DNA of 64,000 bases from Flavobacteriales bacterium (GTDB taxonomy: Bacteria > Bacteroidota > Bacteroidia > Flavobacteriales_F > PHOS-HE28). Shown in pieces: positions 26,287 through 34,246 of the stretch (position 1 is the stretch's first letter; every line of letters begins with the position of its first letter). Under the pieces are notes generated by a model. The model had not been told where the DNA came from. It did not search any database and saw only the letters and a list, made by a program, of their open reading frames with translations. A program made the translations under genes and the position numbers. The stretch spans positions 149,196-213,195 of the forward strand of contig JACJZJ010000006.1 of the NCBI GenBank assembly GCA_020635675.1. Direction: 5' to 3'.

Positions 26287-26294
26287 CAAAGGTA
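26287..26294 (-). promoter_or_regulatory. TAnnTTTG promoter box (TACCTTTG) for mtaB-lgt-suhB
   Basis: Exact match on the minus strand, 69 bases before the mtaB ATG; a TTG lies 22 bases further upstream (26317-26319), slightly beyond the usual 17-20. Confidence 0.5.
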
Positions 26295-26422
26295 CCGATC
26301 GGTCCGTCGTCGATCCCAATACCACATTCGTCGCGCGACCATTGGAACATATGTGTTCCGGTGGTGCTCGGTCGGCAACCTCGTGAAGGTTCCGCCGTCT
26401 ATAGGGCACGCTTCAGTTGACC

Positions 26423-26536
26423 ATGGGAACGCTCAGAGCACCCCGCACGGGACGAACGATGTTGATAGTGACAGGAGGGATCATCTCGGCACTGCTTTCG
26501 GTGACCTCCTTCCTGCTTGCTTTCGCCTTGCTGTGA
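26423..26536 (+). CDS. Possible 37-residue single-span membrane peptide
   Basis: This lies in the only gene-free stretch over 300 bases (26218-26586). An ATG at 26423 opens a short frame: MGTLRAPRTGRT, then a continuous hydrophobic run (MLIVTGGIISALLSV... to AFALL) and a stop. A basic N-terminus plus one membrane span is what a small membrane protein looks like. There is no promoter box or other support, and a chance ORF is possible. The rest of the gap holds only the mtaB promoter box. Confidence 0.25.
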   Translation: MGTLRAPRTGRTMLIVTGGIISALLSVTSFLLAFALL

Positions 26537-26586
26537 ACCTCGCTTGACCAGGGATGGCGATCTTGGCGGCCGGATCCCGACCGACA

Positions 26587-27465
26587 ATGCGCATAGCCCC
26601 CATCCTCGCCTCCTGTTTGATGCTCCCTTCCGGGATGCTCCCCGCCCAACGGACGGAGCATGCCCTCCTCTGGCGCATCACCTCACCGGACCTTCCGGCA
26701 TCCTCATATCTCTATGGTACGGTCCATAGCCGCGATGGGCGGGTCTTTCACGCCAATGATTCACTTTGGCAGGTGGCCGCGCGCATGCCCCGGTTGATCG
26801 GGGAACTGGACAATGACGAAGCCCGCGGTGGGGCCATGGGTATGATGAAGAACATGACGATGCCGGACGGCCGGAAGTTGAAGGACCTGTACGATGACCC
26901 GAAGGACCTGGCCAGGGTGGAAGCCGTGCTGAAGGAGGAGCTCGGACCTGCAGGCATGATGGCCGACCGGCTGAAGCCGTTCTGGCTCATGGCCATGCTG
27001 ATCGAGGAGCAGATGCCCAAGGACAGTTCCGCCGTTCTGGACGACATGCTCCAACAGCGGGCACGGAGGGCCGGCCATACGGTCGCGGGCCTTGAGACCC
27101 TGCAGGAACAGTTGGATGCGGTGGAAGCGATCCCATTGAAGGACCAGGCCGGAATGCTCCTGGACCTTGTCAAGCACGACCTCTATTCCAAGGACCTTGA
27201 AAAGCTTGTGAAGGCTTACGCGTCCCAGGACCTGGGCAGGGTTTTGCGCATGATGGAGCGCACAGGCTCGACGGACCTGGTCGACGAGCAACTGATCGTG
27301 CAACGGAACATCCGCATGGCGACCCGGATGGACAGCCTCATGCAGCAAGGCCCCCCGAGCCTATTCGCGGTCGGGGCGGGCCATCTGCCCGGCGATCGGG
27401 GCTTGTTGAAGTTGTTGCAGGAACGCGGTTACTCCGTCCTGCCGGTCGCTCCCTCCAGGCGCTGA
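26587..27465 (+). CDS. TraB/GumN family protein, secreted
   Basis: A 292-residue protein. The ATG at 26587 gives a signal peptide (MRIAPILASCLMLPSGMLPAQ). Family hallmarks are LLWRITSPDLPASSYLYGTVHSRDG (conserved GT-H) at about 28-52 and the C-terminal FAVGAGHLPGDRGLLKLLQERGYSVLPV. The family is related to Tiki-type metalloproteases; many members have the GTxH and GxxH motifs that bind metal, but the substrate is unknown. An upstream reading from 26554 would bury the signal peptide. Confidence 0.88.
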   Translation: MRIAPILASCLMLPSGMLPAQRTEHALLWRITSPDLPASSYLYGTVHSRDGRVFHANDSLWQVAARMPRLIGELDNDEARGGAMGMMKNMTMPDGRKLKDLYDDPKDLARVEAVLKEELGPAGMMADRLKPFWLMAMLIEEQMPKDSSAVLDDMLQQRARRAGHTVAGLETLQEQLDAVEAIPLKDQAGMLLDLVKHDLYSKDLEKLVKAYASQDLGRVLRMMERTGSTDLVDEQLIVQRNIRMATRMDSLMQQGPPSLFAVGAGHLPGDRGLLKLLQERGYSVLPVAPSRR

Positions 27466-27497
27466 CAGCGATCGAAGGACTTGTTCCTTTGTGTGCG

Positions 27498-29138
27498 ATG
27501 CCAACGTGGTCCCGACTTCGGCCCCTGGTCTTTTTGCTCCCTGCCCTGGTGCTCATCCGCTGCGGGCCAACCGGTGGCACCACCGATGACAGGCAGGTCT
27601 TCCGATACAACGAATCCGAAGGGATCACCAGCCTTGATCCGGCCTTCGCTCGGAACCTGGAGCACATCTGGGTGGTGGACCAGCTCTTCGATGGCCTGGT
27701 CGAAATGGGTGCCGACATGCGCGTACGCCCCGCGCTGGCGCGTAGCTGGGATGTTCGCGATAGCGGCACGACCTACGTTTTCCATCTCCGGAAGGCTGTT
27801 CGCTTCCACGATGATCCGGTATTCCCTCAAGGTCGGGGAAGATCCGTAACAGCCAACGATCTCCGGTACAGCTTCGATCGGGTCCGTGACGAGCGCACGG
27901 CCAGCCCTGGCCGGTGGGTGTTCGACAACGTGAAGGCAGGGGAGGAGGGCATTTCCGCCCCCGATGATTCCACCTTGGTGATCCATCTCGACCGGCCGTT
28001 CGCCCCCTTCCTGAGCATGTTGGCCATGGCCTATTGCAGCGCCGTGCCCAGGGAGGCGGTGGAACACTATGGACGGCATTGGCGTGAGCATCCCGTGGGA
28101 TGTGGACCGTTCCGGATCTTCGCTTGGAAGGAAGGTGTGAAACTCGTGCTGCACCGCAACCCCGACTACTACGGGCGCGATCGCGAAGGCAGGCACCTGC
28201 CGTTCGTTGATGCCGTTGCCATCGGTTTCGTGAAGGATCCGAACGCGGAATTCCTGGCGCTTGTCAAGGGCGAGATCGATATGATCAGCGGCGCGGAGGG
28301 GGGCTTCCTCAACGAGTTGTTGGATCCCCTGGGCCACGTTCGCGCCAAGTACGCCGATCGGATCACCGCGTTGCGCGCACCCGCGCTGGCGACCGACTAT
28401 TTCGGATTCCTGATGGATACTTCGCTGGCCATCGTGCGTGAAGGCCCATGGACGGACCGAAGGCTTCGTCAAGCCATCGCCTGCGCTATCGACCGGGAGG
28501 GATCGGTGGAGCACATCCGACATGGGATCGGCCTTCCGGCCAGGAGCATCGTGCCACCGGCGTTGCCCGGTGCCACGGCGCACGGGCAGACCTATGATCC
28601 GGCCCGCGCACGCGCGCTGCTGTCCGAATCCGGACATCCGGGTGGTGCCGGACTACCTCCGCTCACGCTGACCGCCACGGCCGACTATCTGGACCTTTGC
28701 GAATTCGTGCAGCACGGATTGGCGGACCTGGGCATCACGTTGAAGGTGGACATCGTACCGCTCAGTGTGCACAAGGAGGGTGTGGCCAACGGCGACATGG
28801 TCTTTTTCCGGAAGAACTGGATCGCCGACTACCCCGATGCGGAGAATTTCCTGCTGTTGTTCGCCAGCGCGAACGCAGCGCCCGCGGGTCCGAACTATAC
28901 GCGCTACCATGATCCCGTGTACGACGCGCTCTATGCGCGTGCGCTTCGTACCGAGACGGACAGTGCCCGCATCGCGCTGTACCGGCTGATGGATGAAATG
29001 GTGGCCACCGAGGCGCCCGCGGTGGCGGTCCTACATCCCGAGGTGGTGCGCTTCGTGCGGAGGGGTGTTACCGGGCTCGTCGCCGATCCGATGAACCAGC
29101 TCGATCTGCGGTATGTGAGAAAGGCCCCGGTCCATTAA
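27498..29138 (+). CDS. Peptide/nickel-type ABC substrate-binding lipoprotein (family 5)
   Basis: A 546-residue lipoprotein: signal peptide with lipobox LVLIRC (Cys about 22). The solute-binding family 5 (DppA/OppA-like) fold is shown by the start YNESEGITSLDPAFARNLEHIWVVDQLFDGLVE, by VTANDLRYSFDRV, by YYGRDREGRHLPFVD and by LRQAIACAIDREGSVEHIRHG. No permease or ATPase gene is nearby, so it is an orphan binding protein here; partners would be elsewhere. TTCCTTTG, one mismatch from the promoter box, ends six bases before the ATG. The TAA is shared in a TTAA with the convergent gene. Confidence 0.9.
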   Translation: MPTWSRLRPLVFLLPALVLIRCGPTGGTTDDRQVFRYNESEGITSLDPAFARNLEHIWVVDQLFDGLVEMGADMRVRPALARSWDVRDSGTTYVFHLRKAVRFHDDPVFPQGRGRSVTANDLRYSFDRVRDERTASPGRWVFDNVKAGEEGISAPDDSTLVIHLDRPFAPFLSMLAMAYCSAVPREAVEHYGRHWREHPVGCGPFRIFAWKEGVKLVLHRNPDYYGRDREGRHLPFVDAVAIGFVKDPNAEFLALVKGEIDMISGAEGGFLNELLDPLGHVRAKYADRITALRAPALATDYFGFLMDTSLAIVREGPWTDRRLRQAIACAIDREGSVEHIRHGIGLPARSIVPPALPGATAHGQTYDPARARALLSESGHPGGAGLPPLTLTATADYLDLCEFVQHGLADLGITLKVDIVPLSVHKEGVANGDMVFFRKNWIADYPDAENFLLLFASANAAPAGPNYTRYHDPVYDALYARALRTETDSARIALYRLMDEMVATEAPAVAVLHPEVVRFVRRGVTGLVADPMNQLDLRYVRKAPVH

Positions 29139-30274
29139 GGGCCCTGCACGCGCCCCATCCAGCAGGTGATCGGATGGTGATCGCTCAGTTCATCGGGCAA
29201 TGTCCGGAATCCCCAGGAGGTGAGCTCCGGTCCATGCAGGATGTGATCGATGCGGAAACTGGGAAAGGCGCCGATGTAGGTGTGCCCGACCCCACGGCCG
29301 CTTTCAACGAACGCATCCGTCAGTTGCGTGGTCAGCTGATCGTAGCTGTAGCTCATCGGTGTATCGTTCAGGTCGCCACAATAGATCACCGGGTGTGGGC
29401 TGCTGTGCATGTGCGCGGCGATCATCCCGGTCTCCTCCGCACGGCGCACGAACGCGTCATGGAGGCGCTTGAGGATCCTCGCACCTCCGTTCCGGATGGA
29501 ATCGTTCGGGGTGTGCGTGTCCAGACCCTCCATGAACCGGTAGTCCTCATCCCCGAACCGGATGCTGGCGAGGTGCGCGTTGTACACACGGAGGGTGTCC
29601 GCTCCGATCACGACATCGCTCCAGATGCACAGGTTGTTCAGGTCGTCCGGGAATTCGATGTTGCCCCGGTCGATGATGGGGTAGGTCGTTAGTGTGGCGA
29701 TACCGAAGTGCTGACCACGCTTCGTATGCTGCGTGTATGCGTCGTGTAACTGCGTCCAGCGAAAGTGCGTGAGCAGGGTGTCCTTTGTGTTGAAGGCGAC
29801 GGTGTTGTCCGTGCTGTAGAACTCCTGCAGGCAGAGGATGTCCGCGTTCTCCAATGCCAGCAGGTCGAATATCCCATCACGTGTGTGTTTGTTGTGGCTC
29901 CAGTTGTAGAGGTCGAACAGGCGCACGTTGTACGACATCACCTTGAACTCCGGACCGGCCAATGCTTGGTCCGGTGCCGTGCGCCCCCAGGGACGGAAAT
30001 AGTCCGACAGGTGGGACCATCCGGCCAGGATCACGGCCAGGGAGAGCAGCATCCTTTTGGGGCGGAAGATCGCCCACCACACCAGCAGGCCCAGATGCAC
30101 CATGAGCACGAACGGGTAGGCCATTCCCAGAAGTGCCAGCGGCCAGAATATGCGGGGGCTGACCACGCCCGCTGCGTAGCACAGCAGCAGCACTGCGCTG
30201 AACAGGATGTTCATCCACCAGATCGGTCGGTGCCAGCGCGAAGGCCGGATCCGTTGGGAGGTGTCAGCTGTCAT
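29135..30274 (-). CDS. Membrane-anchored endonuclease/exonuclease/phosphatase family protein
   Basis: A 379-residue protein with three N-terminal hydrophobic spans (about residues 20-40, 46-68 and 75-92) followed by an EEP (DNase I/IMPase-like) domain: KVMSYNVRLFD, ADILCLQEFYS (catalytic Glu), YCGDLNDTP (Asp, Asn) and the terminal SDHHP (Asp-His). The domain faces outside or inside depending on topology; substrates could be nucleic acid or phospholipid/sphingolipid head groups. Its ATG overlaps the end of the downstream rhomboid gene by 11 bases; an ATG at 30283 is also possible. Confidence 0.85.
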   Translation of the reverse strand: MTADTSQRIRPSRWHRPIWWMNILFSAVLLLCYAAGVVSPRIFWPLALLGMAYPFVLMVHLGLLVWWAIFRPKRMLLSLAVILAGWSHLSDYFRPWGRTAPDQALAGPEFKVMSYNVRLFDLYNWSHNKHTRDGIFDLLALENADILCLQEFYSTDNTVAFNTKDTLLTHFRWTQLHDAYTQHTKRGQHFGIATLTTYPIIDRGNIEFPDDLNNLCIWSDVVIGADTLRVYNAHLASIRFGDEDYRFMEGLDTHTPNDSIRNGGARILKRLHDAFVRRAEETGMIAAHMHSSPHPVIYCGDLNDTPMSYSYDQLTTQLTDAFVESGRGVGHTYIGAFPSFRIDHILHGPELTSWGFRTLPDELSDHHPITCWMGRVQGP

Positions 30275-31151
30275 TGCTGGCACGGAAGAGGATGTCCTTC
30301 TCGTCCTTCGTCAAACTGTCGTAGCCGCTCTTGCTGATCTTGTCCAGGATATGGTCGATCCGGGCCTGCTTGTTCAGCGCGGGCCCCTCGGCACTTCGGC
30401 GCCGTGCCTTCGCGCGATGGCTCACCTTCATCCGACCGCCCTTGCGGGGTTGGAACAGGTCGAAGAAGCGCTCGAGGGTGTTCACGAAGCCGAGGGAGAT
30501 GTCGCGACCGTTCTTCAGTTGCCGTGCGGCCAGGAAACCGTACAAAGCGCCACCCAGGTGTGCGATGTGCCCCCCGCTGTTGGCGCCCTGGCGGATACTG
30601 ATCAGATCGATGACCACGTAGATGAGGGCGATGTACTTCAGTCGGACGGGACCGAAGATGAACAGGTGCACGACCAGATCGGGCCGGTAGGTGGCGATTC
30701 CGATGAAGACGCCCATCACCGCGGCCGATGCCCCGAGTATCGTGCTGCCGGCGGTATAACGCTCGAACACGGGGAACAGGTTGTAGCTGATGACGTAGAA
30801 GAACAGGCCCAGCAGCCCTCCCAGCAGGTAATTCCCCAAAAGGCGTTTCGGTCCGAGCAGGTCCTGGAAGATCCTTCCGGCGAACCAGAGCACGAGCATG
30901 TTGAAGAAGATGTGCAGCAGGTCCCAATGGAGGAACATGTAGGTGATCACGGTCCAGGGCCGGAACAAGAGCGTATGCAGGTCGCTGGTGCTCTTCAACC
31001 AAGCGATCAGGTCCGGCCCCTGGCGACCGGCCAGGAAGAATGGCAGATCGATCACATGGAGCACCAGGAACAGGGCGATGTTGATCAGGATGATACGCAC
31101 CAGCGCGCCGCCGGTCCGCCAATAGGTCCGTAGATCGTCCTGCAAGCCCAT
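30264..31151 (-). CDS. Rhomboid family intramembrane protease (second of a pair)
   Basis: A 295-residue membrane protein with about six spans. Catalytic Ser is in ILGASAAVMGV (GxS, with Ala instead of the usual following Gly) and His in GGHIAHLGGALYG. HILFFNMLVLWFAG near residue 75 is the L1-loop/TM2 region, in the order WDLLHIFFNM. A basic, probably cytosolic C-terminal tail of about 80 residues follows (KAKARRRSAEGPALNKQARIDHILDKISKSGYDSLTKDEKDILF, in parts). It lies 66 bases after the first rhomboid gene. Confidence 0.88.
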   Translation of the reverse strand: MGLQDDLRTYWRTGGALVRIILINIALFLVLHVIDLPFFLAGRQGPDLIAWLKSTSDLHTLLFRPWTVITYMFLHWDLLHIFFNMLVLWFAGRIFQDLLGPKRLLGNYLLGGLLGLFFYVISYNLFPVFERYTAGSTILGASAAVMGVFIGIATYRPDLVVHLFIFGPVRLKYIALIYVVIDLISIRQGANSGGHIAHLGGALYGFLAARQLKNGRDISLGFVNTLERFFDLFQPRKGGRMKVSHRAKARRRSAEGPALNKQARIDHILDKISKSGYDSLTKDEKDILFRASNDS

Positions 31152-31217
31152 GCCTAGTTCCGCATCAACGTTCGCGAAAGGTGAAAGCGCATCCCCGCCC
31201 GCAAAGTTCGGGCCCGA

Positions 31218-32009
31218 TCACAACCATGGTTCCTTCCGCTTCCAATGACGCAGGAGGAAATAGCCGAAGATCATCCCGCCCACATGGGCGAAGTGCGCCA
31301 CATTGTCACCCTGACCTTGTCGGATGCCCATGAAGAGTTCGATGACGCCGTAGATGGCAACGAAATACTTGGCCTTGATCGGCACGGGGAAGAACAGCAT
31401 CAGGATCTGCTGGTCGGGGAAGAGCATGCCGAAGGCGAGCAGGATGCCGAAGACTGCCCCCGATGCGCCGATGATGATCCCTTGATAATCGAAATAGAGG
31501 CGGGTGAGGTCCTCGTCGGATGCGCCGGTCGTGCCCGAGATGTCGTTCAGCATACGTTCGGCCTCCGCAATGTTCGGCGTGGCCGCTGCGTCCTTCACTT
31601 CCTCCGGGTCCGCGCCGAGGGCGATCACCGCCTGTTCATCGCGTGTCACTTCGTAGGCGCTTACGCCCGTGTGCAGGGCCGCCGCACCCAGCCCGCAGAT
31701 CATGTAGTAGGTGAGGAACCGCTTCGCGCCCAACCGGTGCTCGATCGGTGCACCGAACATCCAAAGGGCGAACATGTTGAAGAAGATGTGCGAGAACCCG
31801 CCATGCATGAACATGTGCGTCAGCACCTGCCAGGGTCGGAAATTCGGCGAACCGACGTAGTACATCCCGAGGATGTTGTCCAGCAGGTTCCGCCCCAGTT
31901 CATCCGTCCCGAATGTGAACCGGGCCAGGAAGAACAGGCCGTTGATGATCAGCAGGTTCTTCACCACGGTCGGCAGCATGCCACCGATGGGGTTGCGCGA
32001 GATGCTCAT
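31218..32009 (-). CDS. Rhomboid family intramembrane protease (first of a pair)
   Basis: A 263-residue membrane protein. Catalytic Ser in IIGASGAVFGI and His in AHFAHVGGMIFG; GGFSHIFFNMFALWMFG marks TM2. A polar insertion of about 60 residues (DEQAVIALGADPEEV..., ending before DYQGIIIGASG) separates the spans, more than in the neighbouring paralogue. The start overlaps the mutL stop (ATGA, 32006-32009), so the two are translationally coupled. Confidence 0.9.
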   Translation of the reverse strand: MSISRNPIGGMLPTVVKNLLIINGLFFLARFTFGTDELGRNLLDNILGMYYVGSPNFRPWQVLTHMFMHGGFSHIFFNMFALWMFGAPIEHRLGAKRFLTYYMICGLGAAALHTGVSAYEVTRDEQAVIALGADPEEVKDAAATPNIAEAERMLNDISGTTGASDEDLTRLYFDYQGIIIGASGAVFGILLAFGMLFPDQQILMLFFPVPIKAKYFVAIYGVIELFMGIRQGQGDNVAHFAHVGGMIFGYFLLRHWKRKEPWL

Positions 32010-33781
32010 CCGCGTTCAAAGCGTTCGTCGAGCTCGTCGAGCCCGAATGTGATCAGTGTGGGTTTGCCACCGGGTGTGAAATAGGGCATCTCGCAGGCGA
32101 AGAGCCGGTCGATGAGGTCGTGGATCCGCACGGTGTCCAGCCCTTCCGCTCGTTGAACGGACATGCTCCGTGCCATGCTCCGTGCCAGGGCCTGATGCCG
32201 TTCCAGCTTCAAAGCAGCGCGCTCCTGCTGCAATTGCTCCAGGAGTTGCTCCAACAGGCGCTCAGGGTCCTCGTCCGCGGCCTCGGCCGGGAGCCCGGAG
32301 ATCGTGAGCGTGCGCCCGCTCAGGGTGTCCAGTTCGAAGCCCATCGCACGCAGCTCGGGCAGTAGTTCCGTCACCAGCGCATGGTCGATGGCGTTCAGCT
32401 CCACATTGCGTGGAAAGAGCTGCGTCTGGCTCGGACCCGTGCCCTGGTCCAACGAACGCAGGGCTCTTTCATAGGCGATCCGTTCCGTTGCCCGGCGCCG
32501 ATCGATCACCACGAATCCTGTGCGGACGGCGGCCAGTACATACTTCCCGTGGAGTTGGAACACCGGACGAGGTCCGGGCTCCTCGTCCAGATCGCGCGAC
32601 GGAAGGACGGTGGGGGTCGCCTGTGGGGATGCGGGAGGTTCCGTTCGATCGAAGAGCGCCTCCCAACCGGCCATGGTGCGCCGTTGTCCGAGATCCTGCG
32701 GACGCCACGCGCTTGCAGGATGCGGTGTGGATGGGCGTTCCACGGCGGCCAGTAAAGCGGGCTCGGGTTCGAAATCGAGGCTCGGTACGATGTTGAACCG
32801 CCCCAGCGCGCGGCGGACCGCCGCATGCACGATGGCATAGATCGCCCGGTCGTCGCGGAATTTGACCTCCGTTTTCGTGGGGTGGATGTTGATATCGATC
32901 TGCGCCGGATCGAGCTCCAGGAAAAGGAACCAGGAAGGGTAGCTCTCCTTTCCGATCAACTCATCATAGGCCTTGCGCACGGCATGGTCCAGGTAGTGGC
33001 TGCGGATGTACCGCCGGTTCACGAAGAAGTACTGTTCACCGCGTGAGCGTTTCGCGAATTCCGGTTTGCCAATGAACCCCTGCACCGTTACGAGTTCCGT
33101 GGCCTCCTCCACGGGCACCAGGCGCTCGTCGTATTTCCTGCCGAACAGTTGCACGATGCGCTGTCGTTCGTTCCGGGCGGGCGCCCGCAGGGTTTCCTGC
33201 TCGTTCTGTACCAGGTCGAAGGCGATCTCCGGATGGGCCAGGGATACACGATGCAGTTCCTCCAGCACGTGCTTCATCTCCACCGGGTCGCTCTTCAGGA
33301 ACTGGCGTCTGGCGGGCACATTGTAAAAGAGGCTGCGTACAGCGATCGTCGTGCCCACGGATACCGCCACGGGCTCCTGGCCCTGGATGCGGCTGCCGTC
33401 GATCAGGATCCGTGTGCCCGTCTCGTCGTCCTGGTGCCGGGTGCGTAGCTCCACTTGGGCCACCGCGGCGATGCTGGCAAGTGCCTCGCCCCGGAAACCC
33501 TTGGTGCGGATATGCTGGAGGTCATCGGCCTTGTCGATCTTGCTGGTCGCGTGCCGCTCGAAACAGGTCCGCGCATCGTTCGGTCCCATTCCCCGTCCGT
33601 CGTCGGTCACCTGCACCAGCGTGCGGCCGGCATCCTTGATCACCAACGTGATGTGGGTGGCACCGGCATCCACGCTGTTCTCCAGCAGTTCCTTCACCAC
33701 CGAGGCGGGACGTTGCACCACTTCGCCCGCGGCGATCTGGTTCGCCACGTGGTCCGGGAGCAAACGGATCACATCACCCAT
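32006..33781 (-). CDS. mutL: DNA mismatch repair protein MutL
   Basis: A 591-residue protein. The GHKL ATPase part has ANQIAAGEVVQRPASVVKELLENSVDAGA, DDGRGM and TKGFRGEALASIAAV; the transducer domain has FVNRRYIRSHYLDHAVRKAY and DINIHPTKTEVKF. The C-terminal dimerisation domain ends with ACEMPYFTPGGKP. The endonuclease motif usually DQHAxxE (DQHRAHER in relatives) reads DRRRATERIAYE, so the conserved His is missing; nicking activity may be altered. Preceded by the small membrane protein gene with no gap. Confidence 0.95.
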   Translation of the reverse strand: MGDVIRLLPDHVANQIAAGEVVQRPASVVKELLENSVDAGATHITLVIKDAGRTLVQVTDDGRGMGPNDARTCFERHATSKIDKADDLQHIRTKGFRGEALASIAAVAQVELRTRHQDDETGTRILIDGSRIQGQEPVAVSVGTTIAVRSLFYNVPARRQFLKSDPVEMKHVLEELHRVSLAHPEIAFDLVQNEQETLRAPARNERQRIVQLFGRKYDERLVPVEEATELVTVQGFIGKPEFAKRSRGEQYFFVNRRYIRSHYLDHAVRKAYDELIGKESYPSWFLFLELDPAQIDINIHPTKTEVKFRDDRAIYAIVHAAVRRALGRFNIVPSLDFEPEPALLAAVERPSTPHPASAWRPQDLGQRRTMAGWEALFDRTEPPASPQATPTVLPSRDLDEEPGPRPVFQLHGKYVLAAVRTGFVVIDRRRATERIAYERALRSLDQGTGPSQTQLFPRNVELNAIDHALVTELLPELRAMGFELDTLSGRTLTISGLPAEAADEDPERLLEQLLEQLQQERAALKLERHQALARSMARSMSVQRAEGLDTVRIHDLIDRLFACEMPYFTPGGKPTLITFGLDELDERFERG

Positions 33782-34075
33782 TCAGCCTGCGGTGTGGAGG
33801 TAGGCGCTGTAAATGGCCCACAGGAGGCCGAGCACACCGCCGAGCACGAGCACGAGCCGGGCAATGTAGGTCCCGCCGCTGCGCTCCCGCTGCCAACTGT
33901 GGCGCAACCGCGCTGCGAACCGCTCTCTGTCATAGGCCGCCCCGGGGGCCGCGCCGTCCATCTCGGCTTTGATGCGTGCATCCCGTTCGGCCCGTCGCTC
34001 CTTCTCCGGGTCGTAGTACCGTGGGGTGTAGTCGAACTCCCTGGGACCACGGTTGCGGAACAGCGAGAACAGCAT
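33782..34075 (-). CDS. Conserved small membrane protein upstream of mutL
   Basis: A 97-residue protein. The N-terminus (MLFSLFRNRGPREFDYTPRYY) is followed by a charged, helix-prone segment rich in E/R (YDPEKERRAERDARIKAEM), and the last 25 residues form one membrane span (YIARLVLVLGGVLGLLWAIYSAYL). I know this only as a small conserved Bacteroidota protein often encoded next to mutL; function unknown. It opens the leftward operon ending with the EEP gene. Promoter box at 34114-34121. Confidence 0.7.
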   Translation of the reverse strand: MLFSLFRNRGPREFDYTPRYYDPEKERRAERDARIKAEMDGAAPGAAYDRERFAARLRHSWQRERSGGTYIARLVLVLGGVLGLLWAIYSAYLHTAG

Positions 34076-34113
34076 GATCGATCTTGGACCCGGCACGGCG
34101 TGGGGGTTTGCAG

Positions 34114-34121
34114 CAAAGGTA
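34114..34121 (-). promoter_or_regulatory. TAnnTTTG promoter box (TACCTTTG) for the mutL operon
   Basis: Exact match on the minus strand, 38 bases before the small membrane protein ATG. Confidence 0.5.
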
Positions 34122-34209
34122 ACGGAGGTCGGGCAGGGCTTAGGTCCGCGCGTCCAACGATCCTCGGATCCCCGCGTTCCTGTTGATAAGAGCCCCGCCA
34201 CCGCAGCTT

Positions 34210-34237
34210 TTGCTCCTTGGGTGGGCCGGTAGTTTTG
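34210..34237 (+). promoter_or_regulatory. Two-part Bacteroidota promoter (TTG, 17 bases, TAGTTTTG)
   Basis: The -33 TTG (34210-34212) and the -7 TAGTTTTG (34230-34237) are 17 bases apart. This is the best complete promoter in the window. It lies nine bases before the ATG of the GH3/beta-lactamase gene. Confidence 0.6.
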
Positions 34238-34246
34238 GCCGCTGTG

